Source: an uncultured Eubacteriales bacterium
Lineage (GTDB): Bacteria; Bacillota_A; Clostridia; Oscillospirales; Oscillospiraceae
Assembly: GCA_949747935.1 (NCBI GenBank)
Contig: CATKHE010000187.1
Span: 1-25,755, forward strand
Length of the DNA stretch: 25,755 nt
Reading direction: 5' to 3'
The notes below the pieces were generated by a model. It saw only the letters and a program-made list of their open reading frames with translations, was not told where the DNA came from and made no database searches. Made by a program: the position numbers and the translations under genes. Each line of letters starts with the position of its first letter. Position 1 is the first letter of the stretch. Of the stretch, positions 1 through 8,421 are shown in pieces.

Positions 1-145
1 CAAACCGGGTATAGATGGAGCCGGTGGAGGTCCCCGCTTTCTGGGCGATGGTGCGCAGGGACGCTTCCTGATAGCCCTTGTCCAGAAACTCCTCTTTCGT
101 GCGGGCCAGTACCGCGTCGTAGGCCCCTTCAATCTGCTTTGCCAC
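1..145 (-). CDS. TetR/AcrR-family regulator, N-terminal part only (cut by window edge)
   Basis: Reading leftward from a GTG codon at 145, the frame is open to the window edge and gives 48 residues. They form the DNA-binding half of a TetR repressor: a first helix (residues about 4-20), then a helix-turn-helix with the typical series SLRTIAQKAGTSTGSIYTRF. The GTG start is supported by GGAGGG at 157-152, about seven bases upstream, and by the absence of another well-placed start. The ligand-binding C-terminal domain lies outside the window, so the effector and targets are unknown. A promoter and a dyad operator lie immediately upstream, which suggests the protein controls its own gene. Family assignment is secure; function is not. 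Confidence 0.8.
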   Translation of the reverse strand, partial: MAKQIEGAYDAVLARTKEEFLDKGYQEASLRTIAQKAGTSTGSIYTRF

Positions 146-165
146 CGGGAACCCTCCTTCACAAA

Positions 166-199
166 ATTCAAAACGTTGTTTTGAAACGATGTTTTGAAT
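166..199. promoter_or_regulatory. Dyad operator upstream of the partial tetR gene
   Basis: TTCAAAAC (167-174) and GTTTTGAA (178-185) form an 8-base inverted repeat with a 3-base centre. A third copy of the arm, GTTTTGAAT (191-199), pairs with ATTCAAAAC (166-174) to make a wider 9-base dyad. The cluster lies just downstream of the -10 box of the leftward promoter, the usual place for a TetR autorepression operator. That it is bound by the neighbouring TetR protein is inference. Confidence 0.55.
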
Positions 200-226
200 A
201 TAAACCCAGGTTTTTGGATTTGCCAA
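197..226 (-). promoter_or_regulatory. Sigma-A-type promoter for the partial tetR gene
   Basis: On the minus strand, TTGGCA (226-221) and TATATT (202-197) are separated by 18 bases. Transcription would start inside the dyad at 166-199, about 30-40 bases before the tetR start codon. Confidence 0.5.
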
Positions 227-507
227 GAGGGAAATCAAAATTTTCAGAATGCCAGACTGGCGCGGCATTGCTACGTGCTACGCTAAAAATGTCGCTTCCT
301 TCGTCGCTGCTGTCCAAATTCGTTGTATTGCTATTTGGCTCCTCCTTTATTGATGACACTATCTAGTGGATCGTCTGGCTCTGGCTGTTTCTCTTTCTCG
401 TCTGGCTGATTAAAAGGATAACCATATAAATTTTTTTCTGAGAAAAGAGGAATTGGGGAAGTTTTTTCGTATAAGTAATCGTAACAGAAAAACAGGAGAG
501 GGAGGGG
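227..507. other. Gene-free, AT-richer intergenic region before dgt
   Basis: No convincing gene is present. The stretch is much more AT-rich than its surroundings. It holds an AAAGGAGGAG-like ribosome binding site on the minus strand (about 348-339) with no well-placed start codon after it, a short dyad CACTA-TC-TAGTG (357-368), and a repeated CGTCTGGCT element near 370 and 398. A -10-like TATAAA occurs at about 425 and TATAAG at about 470, but neither has a convincing -35 partner, so the dgt promoter cannot be assigned. Confidence 0.4.
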
Positions 508-513
508 ATGCCT

Positions 514-1518
514 ATGACGCTGCGGGAGCAGCTGCAGGAGCGTGAGGAGGCCGCGCTGTCTCCGCTGGCATGCAGATCGTCCCAAAGCCGGGGGCGGGTC
601 CGGTCGGAGGAGGAGTGCGCCATCCGCACTCCCTTCCAGCGAGACACCGACCGTATTGTCTATTCCAAGGCTTTCCGCCGCTTAAAGCACAAGACCCAGG
701 TCTTCCTCCAGCCCGAGGGGGACCACTACCGCACCCGGATGACTCATACCTTGGAGGTCTCACGTATCGCCCGCACCATGGCCCGGGCTCTGTTCCTGAA
801 CGAGGACCTCACTGAGGCCGTCGCCTTGGGCCACGACCTGGGCCACACCCCCTTTGGCCATGCGGGGGAGCGGCTGCTGAATGAGGTAATGCCTGGCGGC
901 TTCGCCCATTACAGGCAGTCGGTTCGGGTGGTGGAGCGGCTGGAGAAGGGGGGAGAGGGTCTCAATCTGACCTGGGAGGTGCGAAACGGCATTGCCTGCC
1001 ACACCAAAGGGCCCCCTGCCGCCACGCTGGAGGGCCAACTGGTCCGTCTGGCCGACCACATCGCTTATATCAACCACGACATTCAGGATGCCCTTCGGGG
1101 CGGTATCATTTACCCCATGGACATCCCGCTGGAAATTTCAAAGGTGCTGGGCTTCACCCACAGTGCCCGGATTGACACCCTGGTCACAGACGCCGTTCAG
1201 GCCAGCTGCGGGCAGGGGGAGATACATCAGTCCCCCGAAGTAAGGGAGGCCATGCTGGCCTTGAAGCAGTTTATGTTTGACAGTGTATACACCAACCCCA
1301 TGGCCAAGGGGGAAGAGGGCAAAGCACAGGACATGCTTCGCCGTCTTTTTGAATATTATCAGAAGAGGCCGGATCAGTTGCCCGACGATTTCCAGGCCAT
1401 CCGGGCGGAGGAGGGGGTCGACCGGGCGGTGTGTGACTACATCGCCGGCATGACCGACCCCTTTGCCGTGGACCGGTTTCAGGAGCTGTTCATCCCCAAG
1501 GGCTGGACTGTTCTGTAA
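514..1518 (+). CDS. dgt: Deoxyguanosinetriphosphate triphosphohydrolase-like protein (HD domain dNTPase)
   Basis: The gene encodes about 334 residues of the HD-superfamily dNTP triphosphohydrolases, which hydrolyse dNTPs to deoxynucleosides and triphosphate and so adjust nucleotide pools. Diagnostic segments are RIVYSKAFRRLKHKTQV, then HYRTRMTHTLEVS with the first metal-binding His near residue 78, the HD pair in ALGHDLGHTPFGHAGE near residues 107-108, and a later LADHIAYINHD with the last metal Asp. The length fits the shorter bacterial dGTPase-like type. The ATG at 514 is preferred because GGAGG (501-505) is well spaced and homologues typically begin with a short M-[TK]-IRE-like sequence; an in-frame ATG at 508 with AGGAG at 494-498 is the alternative. 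It stands just upstream of dnaG, an arrangement I recall from related Clostridia. The exact dNTP preference cannot be read from the sequence. Confidence 0.92.
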   Translation: MTLREQLQEREEAALSPLACRSSQSRGRVRSEEECAIRTPFQRDTDRIVYSKAFRRLKHKTQVFLQPEGDHYRTRMTHTLEVSRIARTMARALFLNEDLTEAVALGHDLGHTPFGHAGERLLNEVMPGGFAHYRQSVRVVERLEKGGEGLNLTWEVRNGIACHTKGPPAATLEGQLVRLADHIAYINHDIQDALRGGIIYPMDIPLEISKVLGFTHSARIDTLVTDAVQASCGQGEIHQSPEVREAMLALKQFMFDSVYTNPMAKGEEGKAQDMLRRLFEYYQKRPDQLPDDFQAIRAEEGVDRAVCDYIAGMTDPFAVDRFQELFIPKGWTVL

Positions 1519-1553
1519 TTGGGATATTTTTCTCTGAAAACGGATACAAATAG

Positions 1554-1568
1554 AGGGGAAATTCCCCT
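1554..1568. repeat. Short perfect dyad in the dgt-dnaG gap
   Basis: AGGGGAA-A-TTCCCCT is a 7-base inverted repeat with a single central base. It could form a five-base-pair stem with a five-base loop in the transcript. It is too short to call a terminator, and it lies 24 bases before the dnaG start, where it might affect initiation or processing. Role unknown. Confidence 0.3.
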
Positions 1569-1591
1569 TTCATGGGAGAGGGGGAAGACCT

Positions 1592-3355
1592 TTGGCCTTA
1601 CCGGAGCGTTTTTTGGATGAACTGCTGGCACGGACCGATATTGTGGACCTGGTGTCTGAGTCGGTGCGGCTGACGAAAAAAGGAAACAGCTGGTGGGGCT
1701 GCTGCCCCTTTCACAGCGAGAAGACGCCGTCGTTCCATGTGGTGCCCGACCGGCAAATGTATAAGTGCTTCGGTTGCGGCAAGGGGGGCGGGGCCATTAA
1801 CTATGTGATGGAGCTGGAAAATTTGCCCTTTAAGGACGCCGTGGCGGTACTGGCCCAGCGGGCCGGGATGCAGGTGCCTGAGTTTGGAGCCGCCCCCGGT
1901 GCGCAGGAGCGGCGGGACAAAATTCTGGAGATGAATCGGCAGGCCGCCCGGGCCTTCCACCGCTGGCTCAACAGTCCGGAGGGGGCGGGGGGGCTGGCCT
2001 ATCTCCGGAACCGGGGGTTGTCCCGCCGGACGCTGACCAATTTTGGTTTGGGATTTGCCCCCAACCGGTGGGATGGGCTGATTGGAGAGCTGTCCGCCCA
2101 GGGTTATGACAAGCGGGACCTGCTGGATGCCGGCCTGGCCGTCAGCAATAAGGACGGGCGAATCTATGACCGTTTCCGCAACCGGGTGATGTTCCCCATC
2201 ATCGACGTGCGGGGAAATGTGATCGGCTTCGGCGGCCGGGTGATGGACGATTCTACCCCAAAGTATCTCAACTCCCCGGACACCCCGGTGTATAACAAGA
2301 GCCGCAATGTCTTTGCGCTGAACATCGCCAAGACCTCTAAGGCCGGGCGGGTCATCCTGACAGAGGGCTATATGGACACCATCTCCCTGCATCAGGCGGG
2401 GTTTGACAGTGCGGTGGCCTCTCTGGGCACTGCGCTGACAGAGGAGCACGGACAACTGCTGGCCCGGTACTTCAAGGAGGCGGTCATCGCCTATGACGGC
2501 GACGGCGCCGGGGTGAAGGCGGCCCAGCGGGCCATCCCCATCCTGGAGAAGGTGGGATTGGCGGTGAAGGTCCTGCAGATGCAGGGGGCCAAGGACCCGG
2601 ATGAGTTTATTAAGGCCTATGGCCGGGAGGCCTTTTCCAGGCTGCTGGACAAGAGTGAGAACCAGGTGGATTACCGTCTGGCACAGCTTCAGAAGAAATA
2701 CGACCTTGCCGACGATAGTCAGCGCATCGCCTTTTTACAGGAGGCGGCCCAGCTGGTGGCCTCGCTCCACAGCGCGGTGGAGCGGGAGGTTTACGGCGGA
2801 CACGCCGCTCAGACGGCGGGAATTACGCCCGAGGCCATGAGGCTGGAGGTGGAACGGGCATTGAAGGTCCGTCTGCGCAAGGCCAAAAAGCAGCAGGAGC
2901 GGCGGGATATGACCCCGGTCAGCCAGCTCCAGCCCAGAACCCGGGGGCTTCGCTATGAGAATATCCGCTCCGCCCGGGCGGAGGAGGGGCTGCTCCGTCT
3001 GCTGATGTTGGACCCGGGGACGGCGGGACTGATGGACGGCCTCACAGGAGAGGAATTTTCCTCCCCGCTGCTGGGCCGGGCCTTCGGTCGGCTGCTCCGG
3101 CGGGCTCAGGAGGGGCTGTCCACCCAGCTAGCCGCCCTGGCGGAGGATTTCTCCGGAGAGGAGATGGACCATCTGGCCCAGGTGGCTGCTCAGCCCGTGT
3201 CGCCGGCCAACAGCGGCCGGGCCATTCAGGACTACATAGCCGTGATCCGCAGAGAGAGGCTGCTGCGGAGCGGAGGGGAGCAGGGAGATGACCTGCTGCT
3301 GGCCGCACAGAAGAAATATCAACAAAAGAAAGCGTATATGGAGGAGAAGCAATGA
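1592..3355 (+). CDS. dnaG: DNA primase
   Basis: DnaG makes RNA primers for lagging-strand synthesis with the DnaB helicase. The 587-residue product has all three parts. The N-terminal CHC2 zinc finger has ligands C38, H41, C59 and C62 (CPFH and CFGCG). The TOPRIM catalytic core has ILTEGYMD near residue 255 with the catalytic Glu, and AYDGDGAG near residue 298 with the metal-binding Asp pair. A helical C-terminal domain of about 170 residues would be the helicase-binding region. The start is TTG at 1592: GGGAGAGGGGG (1574-1584) sits just upstream and the nearby ATG at 1572 is out of frame. The stop overlaps the sigA start in an ATGA, indicating translational coupling. This is the Gram-positive form of the macromolecular synthesis operon, here without rpsU. 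Confidence 0.97.
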   Translation: MALPERFLDELLARTDIVDLVSESVRLTKKGNSWWGCCPFHSEKTPSFHVVPDRQMYKCFGCGKGGGAINYVMELENLPFKDAVAVLAQRAGMQVPEFGAAPGAQERRDKILEMNRQAARAFHRWLNSPEGAGGLAYLRNRGLSRRTLTNFGLGFAPNRWDGLIGELSAQGYDKRDLLDAGLAVSNKDGRIYDRFRNRVMFPIIDVRGNVIGFGGRVMDDSTPKYLNSPDTPVYNKSRNVFALNIAKTSKAGRVILTEGYMDTISLHQAGFDSAVASLGTALTEEHGQLLARYFKEAVIAYDGDGAGVKAAQRAIPILEKVGLAVKVLQMQGAKDPDEFIKAYGREAFSRLLDKSENQVDYRLAQLQKKYDLADDSQRIAFLQEAAQLVASLHSAVEREVYGGHAAQTAGITPEAMRLEVERALKVRLRKAKKQQERRDMTPVSQLQPRTRGLRYENIRSARAEEGLLRLLMLDPGTAGLMDGLTGEEFSSPLLGRAFGRLLRRAQEGLSTQLAALAEDFSGEEMDHLAQVAAQPVSPANSGRAIQDYIAVIRRERLLRSGGEQGDDLLLAAQKKYQQKKAYMEEKQ

Positions 3356-4671
3356 GCACCAAAAAGAAAGAAACCGCCGTCCCTGAGATGATTCTGGAGA
3401 AGAAACAGGAGAAGCAGCCAGACGTGCAGGCCAGGATGGAGACCGGCAAGGTTGAGATCATGAAGGTGGTCGAGGGTGTGGCCGGCGCGGAGAAGCTGGG
3501 CGAGTTGATCGAGCGGGGCAAGAAAAAGGGGAATCTCTCCTCCACTGAGCTGCTGGACGTGCTGGAAGATATGGAGCTGGGCGCGGAGCAGATGGATAGA
3601 ATCTACGACACCCTGGAGAATCTGGGCATTGAGACGGTGGGAGAGGACTATATCCCCGAGCTGGCTGACAATGCGGAGCCGCCGGCGGAGGAGATGGAGG
3701 AGATCAACGAGGAAGAGATCGTGGATCCCAACACCCTCATCGACACCTTTGGCACCGACGACCCGGTTCGCATGTATTTGAAGGAGATCGGCAAGGTAAA
3801 CCTGCTCACTTCCGAGGAGGAGGTGGAGCTGGCCCAGGCCATGACAGCCGGAACGGAGGCCCAGGCGCAGATGGACGAGCTGATGCAGTCTGGGGAGGAG
3901 ATCCCGGAGGAGCTTCTCAAGGAACTGGAGAAGACCATCAAAAGAGGGGAGAAGGCCAGACAACGGCTGGCCGAGGCCAACCTGCGTCTGGTGGTGTCCA
4001 TCGCCAAGCGGTATGTGGGCCGGGGAATGCAGTTTCTGGACCTGATTCAGGAGGGAAACCTGGGGCTTATCAAGGCGGTGGAAAAATTTGACTATGTCAA
4101 GGGCTTCAAGTTTTCCACCTACGCCACCTGGTGGATTCGTCAGGCCATTACAAGGGCCATTGCGGACCAAGCCCGTACCATCCGCATCCCGGTGCATATG
4201 GTGGAGACCATCAACAAGGTGATTCGGGTGTCCCGCCAGCTGCTCCAGGAGCTGGGTCACGACCCCTCTGCCGAGGAGATTGCGGAGGAGATGAATATGC
4301 CCGCGGAGCGGGTGCGGGAGATTATGAAGATTGCCCAGGAGCCCGTCAGCCTGGAGACCCCCATTGGTGAGGAGGAGGACAGCCATCTGGGAGACTTCAT
4401 TCCCGATGAGGACGCTTCCGAGCCCGCCGAGGCCGCCTCCTTCACCCTGCTGAAGGAGCAGCTGGTGGAGGTGCTGTCCACCCTGACTCCCAGGGAGGAG
4501 AAGGTGCTCAAGCTGCGTTTCGGGATTGAGGACGGCCGCACCCGCACCCTGGAGGAGGTGGGTAAGGAATTCAACGTCACCCGGGAGCGCATCCGTCAGA
4601 TCGAAGCCAAGGCACTGAGAAAGCTGCGCCACCCGTCCAGAAGCAAGAAGCTGAAGGATTTTTTAAACTAA
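3352..4671 (+). CDS. sigA: RNA polymerase primary sigma factor (sigma 70/SigA)
   Basis: This is the housekeeping sigma factor that directs RNA polymerase to -35/-10 promoters. The 439-residue protein has an acidic N-terminal region 1.1-like segment, region 1.2 ([17 protein letters not shown], near residue 135), and regions 2.1-2.4 starting near residue 210 ([19 protein letters not shown], then [13 protein letters not shown]). Region 3 ([12 protein letters not shown]) follows, and region 4 ends in the helix-turn-helix [20 protein letters not shown] near residue 415. The length is slightly above the common 370-residue Bacillus form because of the N-terminal extension, and the large non-conserved insert of proteobacterial RpoD is absent. 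The ATG overlaps the dnaG stop by four bases. No terminator follows clearly; a small CCGCA/TGCGG hairpin (4723-4739) lies before the next gene. Confidence 0.97.
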   Translation: MSTKKKETAVPEMILEKKQEKQPDVQARMETGKVEIMKVVEGVAGAEKLGELIERGKKKGNLSSTELLDVLEDMELGAEQMDRIYDTLENLGIETVGEDYIPELADNAEPPAEEMEEINEEEIVDPNTLIDTFGTDDPVRMYLKEIGKVNLLTSEEEVELAQAMTAGTEAQAQMDELMQSGEEIPEELLKELEKTIKRGEKARQRLAEANLRLVVSIAKRYVGRGMQFLDLIQEGNLGLIKAVEKFDYVKGFKFSTYATWWIRQAITRAIADQARTIRIPVHMVETINKVIRVSRQLLQELGHDPSAEEIAEEMNMPAERVREIMKIAQEPVSLETPIGEEEDSHLGDFIPDEDASEPAEAASFTLLKEQLVEVLSTLTPREEKVLKLRFGIEDGRTRTLEEVGKEFNVTRERIRQIEAKALRKLRHPSRSKKLKDFLN

Positions 4672-4770
4672 CTATACTGAATAACTGAATATTTTGAAAG
4701 GGTCGGGGGCGGAATCCCTGTCCCGCAAAGAGAATGCGGCGGATTAAAGACAGAAAGGAAGCGGATTACT

Positions 4771-7700
4771 ATGGCAGAAGAAAAAAATATGAACCCGGGG
4801 TCCTTTGACCAAGATTCCGTGATGGTCTATATTGATCCCAAGCTGATGAGCAGTCTGAACGATATGGCCGAGAAAAAGCAGGAGGACCTGAAAGCACTTC
4901 AGTCCGCCGCTGAGGACGGCGATCTGGAGGCCCAGTATAATTTGGGCCGAAGCTACTACTATGGCGAGGACGGCGCGCCCAAGGATGAGGAAAAGGCCTT
5001 TTACTGGTTTTCCAAGGCTGCGGAGGGAGACAGCATTGCCGCTCAGTACTTCCTGGGGTTGTGCTGCCTCCGGGCCGTGGGCACGGAAAAGGACGAAGCC
5101 CGGGCGGTGGAGCTGCTCACCGGCGCGGCGGAGCAGGGCTATGTGCCCGCCGTCTGCGAGCTGGGCCTGTGCTATGAGCTGGGCCACGGGGTGGAGATGG
5201 ACAAGGGAAAGGCGGCCGAGCTCTATCAGGAGGCGGCCGACCAGGACTATGCCCCCGCCCAGTGCAACCTGGGGTATTTTTACTATCAGGGGATCTATTT
5301 TGAGGAGAATAATGAGGCGGCGGCGGAGCTGTTCGCCAAAGCGGCTCAGCAGGGCTACCCCAGAGCTCAGGTGCTGATGGGGGAGTGCTTTGAGAATGGC
5401 TACGGCGTGGAAAAGGATTTTGCCAAGGCTCTGGAGCTCTACCGGGCCGCCCATGCCCAGCACTATCCCGACGGAGCATGCTCCCTGGGCCTGTGCTACG
5501 AGTCGGGCACCGGCGTAGAGGAGGATAAGGGCAGGGCGGTGGAGCTGTACCGTGAGGCCGCCAACCAGGGTTTCCCCCCTGCTCAGTGCAATCTGGGCTT
5601 CTGCTACTACATAGGTATCGGCGTGGAGGAGGATCCGGAGCAGGCGGCGCATTGGTTTGCCAAAGCCGCTGAGCGGGAGTATCCCCGGGCCATATTTTTG
5701 CTGGGCGAGTGCTACGACCGGGGCTTCGGTGTGGAGCAGAACTATGACCGGGCGGTCAAGCTCTACCAGAGCGCGGCGGACAAGGAATATACCTCTGCAT
5801 TCTGTTCCCTGGGCCTGTGCTATGAGCTGGGACAGGGCGTGGAGGAGGACAAGGTCAAGGCAGTGGAGTTGTATCGCAGGGCCGCGGAGCGGGGAATGCC
5901 CCGGGCGCAGTGCAATCTGGGCTTTTGCTACTACACTGGCATCGGTGTGGAGGAGGACAACGATGAGGCCTTCCAGTGGTTCACCAAGGCAGCCGCGGAA
6001 GGCTATCCCCGGGCCATGCAGTTGCTGGCCGAGTGCTATGAGAACGGCTACGGCACACAGAAGGACGATTTTAAGGCGGTAGAACTGTATACCAAGGCCT
6101 ATGAGGCGGGCTATCCTCCCGCCGCCTGTGCCCTGGGGCTATGCTATGAGCTGGGCACCGGCGTGGAGGAGGACAAGGCGAAAGCGGTGGAGCTGTATCG
6201 GGAGGCTGCCGAGAAGGGGGACGCCCGGGCCCAATGCAATCTGGGCTTCTGCTACTACCAGGGGATCGGCATAGAGGAGGACAACGATGAGGCTTTCAAG
6301 TGGTTTTCCAAGTCGGCTGAGGACGGCTATCCCCGCGCGCTGATGCTGCTGGGCGAGTGCTACGACCGGGGCTTCGGCGTGGAGGAGGACGCAGCCAGAG
6401 CCTTTGAGCTCTATCAGCAGTCCAGCGACCGGGGGCACGTGCCTGGCATCTGTGCCTTGGGCCTGTGCTACGAGTTGGGCCGGGGCGTGGAGGAGGACAA
6501 GGCTAAGGCCAGGGAGCTCTATCTCCGGGCCGCCGAGCGGGGGTATCCCCGGGCACAGTGCAATTTGGGCTTCTTCTACTATCAGGGCATCGGCGTGGAG
6601 GAGGACAACGCCGAGGCGGTGAAGTGGTTCACCAGGGCTGCCGAGCAGGACTATCCCCGGGCACAGCAGTTGCTGGCTGAGTGTTACGAGAACGGCTACG
6701 GGGTGGAGAAGGACCTGGAAAAGGCGGCGGAGCTGTACAGGCTGTCTCACGAGGCAGGCTATGTCCCCGCCACCTGCGCTCTGGGCGTGTGTTACGAGTA
6801 CGGCGATGGGGTGGAGCGCGACCTGAGCAAGGCCGTGGAGCTGTACCGTCAGGCGGCGGAGCGGGGGCTGGTCCGCGCGCAGTGCAATCTGGGCTACTGC
6901 TACTATCGGGGCATCGGTGTGGAGGAGGACGACGAGGAGGCGTTCAAGTGGTTCTACAAGGCCGCTGAGCGGGACTACCCCCGGGCCATGAGCCTGCTGG
7001 CCGAGTGCTACGAGAACGGTTACGGGGTCAAGGAGGACGACGCCAAGGCGGCGCAGTGGTATCGCCGGGCGGCGGACGAGGGGTATCCTCCCGCCATCTG
7101 CGGGCTGGGCTTGTGCTACGAGCTGGGCACCGGCGTGGAGATGGACAAAGCGAAGGCGGTGGAGCTGTACCGCCAGGCGGCGGATCAAGGGCACGCCCGT
7201 TCCCAGTGTAATCTGGGCTACTGCTATTACCAGGGCATCGGCGTGGAGGAGAACAACGACGAGGCCTTCCGGTGGTTCCAGAAATCCGCCGCCCAGGGCT
7301 ATCCCCGGGCGCTGTATCTGCTGGGCGAATGCTATGAAAACGGCTACGGTGTGAAGGAGGATGTCGGAAAGGCGGCGGAGCTGTATCAGAGGGCCCACGA
7401 ACAGGGCAGCGCCGGCGGCACCTGTTCTCTGGGCCTGTGTTACGAGCTGGGGCAGGGCGTGCCCGAAGATAAGGCAAGGGCCGTGGAGCTGTACCGTCAG
7501 GCAGCGGAGCGGGGGCTGTCCCGTGCCCAGTGCAACCTGGGCTACTGCTGTTACGAGGGCATCGGCATTGAGAAGGACTACGATCAGGCCTTCTACTGGT
7601 TCAGCAAGGCCGCCGAGGACGGACATCCCCGTGGCCAGTGTATGCTGGGCCTGTGCTATGAGCTGGGCCGGGGTGTGGCTGAGGACAAGCTGAAGGCCAC

Positions 7701-8103
7701 CGAGTACTACCGTCAGGCAGCGGACAACGGCAATGTTACCGCCATGTGCAATCTGGGTTACTGCTACTACACCGGTATTGGCGTGGCCGAGGACGAGGCG
7801 GAGGCCGTCATATGGTTCCGGAAGGCCGCCGACAGGGGCCAGCCCCGGGCGCTGTTCCTGCTGGGAGAGTGCTATGAGGAGGGCAACGGCGTACAAGCCA
7901 ACCTGCAGAAGGCGCTGGAGTACTACCAGAAGGCGGCTGACAAGGGCTATAAGAGCGCCCAGGAGGCCATTGCGCGGCTGAACGGCCGGCCTGCCGGCCC
8001 CTATGCCTATGCCGCGCCCGAACCGCCCAAGGCGGCCGCCCCGCAGGAGAAAGGTCCGGATAAGAAAAAGAAGGGCGGACTGTTTGGCTTCTTCAAAAAA
8101 TAA
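4771..8103 (+). CDS. Large cytoplasmic Sel1-repeat (tetratricopeptide-like) protein
   Basis: The 1,110-residue product is almost entirely Sel1-like repeats, helical-hairpin solenoids used as protein-binding scaffolds. A 53-residue leader has no signal peptide. It is followed by 28 repeats of 36 residues (the first has 37) covering residues 54-1062, and a 48-residue tail rich in Pro and Ala that ends in a Lys-Gly-Phe-rich KKKKGGLFGFFKK segment, perhaps a membrane or nucleic-acid contact. Each repeat carries the LG-x-CY...G-x-GV-x-x-D...A-x-x-x-x-x-x-A-A pattern. Cysteine is unusually frequent (CxLGLCYELG, CNLGFCYY, GECYENG), pointing to a reducing cytoplasm or to metal binding. The ATG follows AAAGGAAG with good spacing. 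No partner is identifiable. The position between sigA and ftsEX does not fix a role; an assembly scaffold is the most that can be inferred. Confidence 0.9.
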   Translation: MAEEKNMNPGSFDQDSVMVYIDPKLMSSLNDMAEKKQEDLKALQSAAEDGDLEAQYNLGRSYYYGEDGAPKDEEKAFYWFSKAAEGDSIAAQYFLGLCCLRAVGTEKDEARAVELLTGAAEQGYVPAVCELGLCYELGHGVEMDKGKAAELYQEAADQDYAPAQCNLGYFYYQGIYFEENNEAAAELFAKAAQQGYPRAQVLMGECFENGYGVEKDFAKALELYRAAHAQHYPDGACSLGLCYESGTGVEEDKGRAVELYREAANQGFPPAQCNLGFCYYIGIGVEEDPEQAAHWFAKAAEREYPRAIFLLGECYDRGFGVEQNYDRAVKLYQSAADKEYTSAFCSLGLCYELGQGVEEDKVKAVELYRRAAERGMPRAQCNLGFCYYTGIGVEEDNDEAFQWFTKAAAEGYPRAMQLLAECYENGYGTQKDDFKAVELYTKAYEAGYPPAACALGLCYELGTGVEEDKAKAVELYREAAEKGDARAQCNLGFCYYQGIGIEEDNDEAFKWFSKSAEDGYPRALMLLGECYDRGFGVEEDAARAFELYQQSSDRGHVPGICALGLCYELGRGVEEDKAKARELYLRAAERGYPRAQCNLGFFYYQGIGVEEDNAEAVKWFTRAAEQDYPRAQQLLAECYENGYGVEKDLEKAAELYRLSHEAGYVPATCALGVCYEYGDGVERDLSKAVELYRQAAERGLVRAQCNLGYCYYRGIGVEEDDEEAFKWFYKAAERDYPRAMSLLAECYENGYGVKEDDAKAAQWYRRAADEGYPPAICGLGLCYELGTGVEMDKAKAVELYRQAADQGHARSQCNLGYCYYQGIGVEENNDEAFRWFQKSAAQGYPRALYLLGECYENGYGVKEDVGKAAELYQRAHEQGSAGGTCSLGLCYELGQGVPEDKARAVELYRQAAERGLSRAQCNLGYCCYEGIGIEKDYDQAFYWFSKAAEDGHPRGQCMLGLCYELGRGVAEDKLKATEYYRQAADNGNVTAMCNLGYCYYTGIGVAEDEAEAVIWFRKAADRGQPRALFLLGECYEEGNGVQANLQKALEYYQKAADKGYKSAQEAIARLNGRPAGPYAYAAPEPPKAAAPQEKGPDKKKKGGLFGFFKK
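4930..7956 (+). repeat. 28 tandem Sel1 repeats with a 108-residue (324-base) three-type superperiod
   Basis: From repeat 3 onward the units fall into three types in fixed order. Type A reads C-x-LGLCYELG-x-GVEEDK-x-KAVELY. Type B reads AQCNLGFCYY-x-GIGVEEDNDEA. Type C reads LLGECYENGYGVEKD. Seven complete A-B-C triads run from 5149 to 7416. Then come an A-B pair without C, and a last A-B-C set starting at 7633. Repeats 1 and 2 are more divergent and act as a cap. The pattern indicates growth by duplication of a three-repeat block. Confidence 0.85.
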
Positions 8104-8126
8104 AACGCGGCAACCCTGCGCTATAC

Positions 8127-8154
8127 GCCCCGGAGGTTTGTAAATCTCCGGGGC
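8127..8154 (+). terminator. Hairpin after the Sel1 gene, probable terminator
   Basis: GCCCCGGAG (8127-8135) pairs perfectly with CTCCGGGGC (8146-8154) around a 10-base loop, 23 bases after the stop codon. The downstream run is only a short ATTTT at 8160-8164, so termination may be weak or factor-assisted. Confidence 0.6.
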
Positions 8155-8196
8155 TGCACTATTTTGGCTTTGGGAAAAAAATAATGAAATTCCCTC

Positions 8197-8225
8197 TTGC
8201 TATTCCTCGGGAAATAGATTACAAT
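8197..8225 (+). promoter_or_regulatory. Upstream promoter (P1) for ftsEX
   Basis: TTGCTA (8197-8202) and TACAAT (8220-8225) are separated by 17 bases in an AT-rich gap after the terminator-like hairpin. It would give a leader of about 190 bases before ftsE. Confidence 0.6.
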
Positions 8226-8263
8226 AAGGTTACAAAAATGACAAAGCAGTTAAAATTTACCGA

Positions 8264-8322
8264 AAATTCCATATAGAGAAAAGATGAGGGCCATTTGCCG
8301 ATTTTTTATTTACATGGAATTT
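8264..8322. repeat. Nine-base inverted repeat flanking the ftsE proximal promoter
   Basis: AAATTCCAT (8264-8272) and ATGGAATTT (8314-8322) are exact reverse complements 41 bases apart. The right arm overlaps the end of the -35 box of the proximal promoter. It could be a regulator site or a transcript hairpin from the upstream promoter; which one is not clear. Confidence 0.4.
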
Positions 8323-8337
8323 GATCTGTGATACACT
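8309..8337 (+). promoter_or_regulatory. Proximal promoter (P2) for ftsEX
   Basis: TTTACA (8309-8314) and TACACT (8332-8337) are separated by 17 bases, with a TGTG-rich sequence just before the -10 box. Transcription would begin about 75 bases before the ftsE ATG. Confidence 0.6.
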
Positions 8338-8421
8338 AAGTGCTCGGGTGGCCCCCAGCCTTTGAAGAGAGAGATACCGCCCCGGGCGGGAGATTGGCTG
8401 AGCGGAGGAGTGGAACATACC

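Noticed and set aside
168..359. Minus-strand frame of 63 codons in the left gap
   Set aside because: GTG start without its own ribosome binding site (the AAAGGAGGAG lies inside it), no recognisable motif, and it runs into the tetR operator.
3319..4632. Long minus-strand open frame opposite sigA (437 codons)
   Set aside because: Leu/His-rich composition typical of the antisense of a GC-rich acidic gene; sigA on the plus strand is unambiguous.
4706..4739. Possible terminator between sigA and the Sel1 gene
   Set aside because: Only a five-base-pair CCGCA/TGCGG stem with no T-run; readthrough is likely.
6139..7896. Long minus-strand open frame opposite the Sel1 gene (585 codons), plus several plus-strand frames inside it
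   Set aside because: Mirror of the repeated coding sequence; repetitive only because the Sel1 repeats are. No ribosome binding site or family motifs.
4930..7956. Regular DNA repeats that could suggest a CRISPR array
   Set aside because: The repeats are codon-phased, degenerate and translate to Sel1 units; there are no unique spacers or cas genes.
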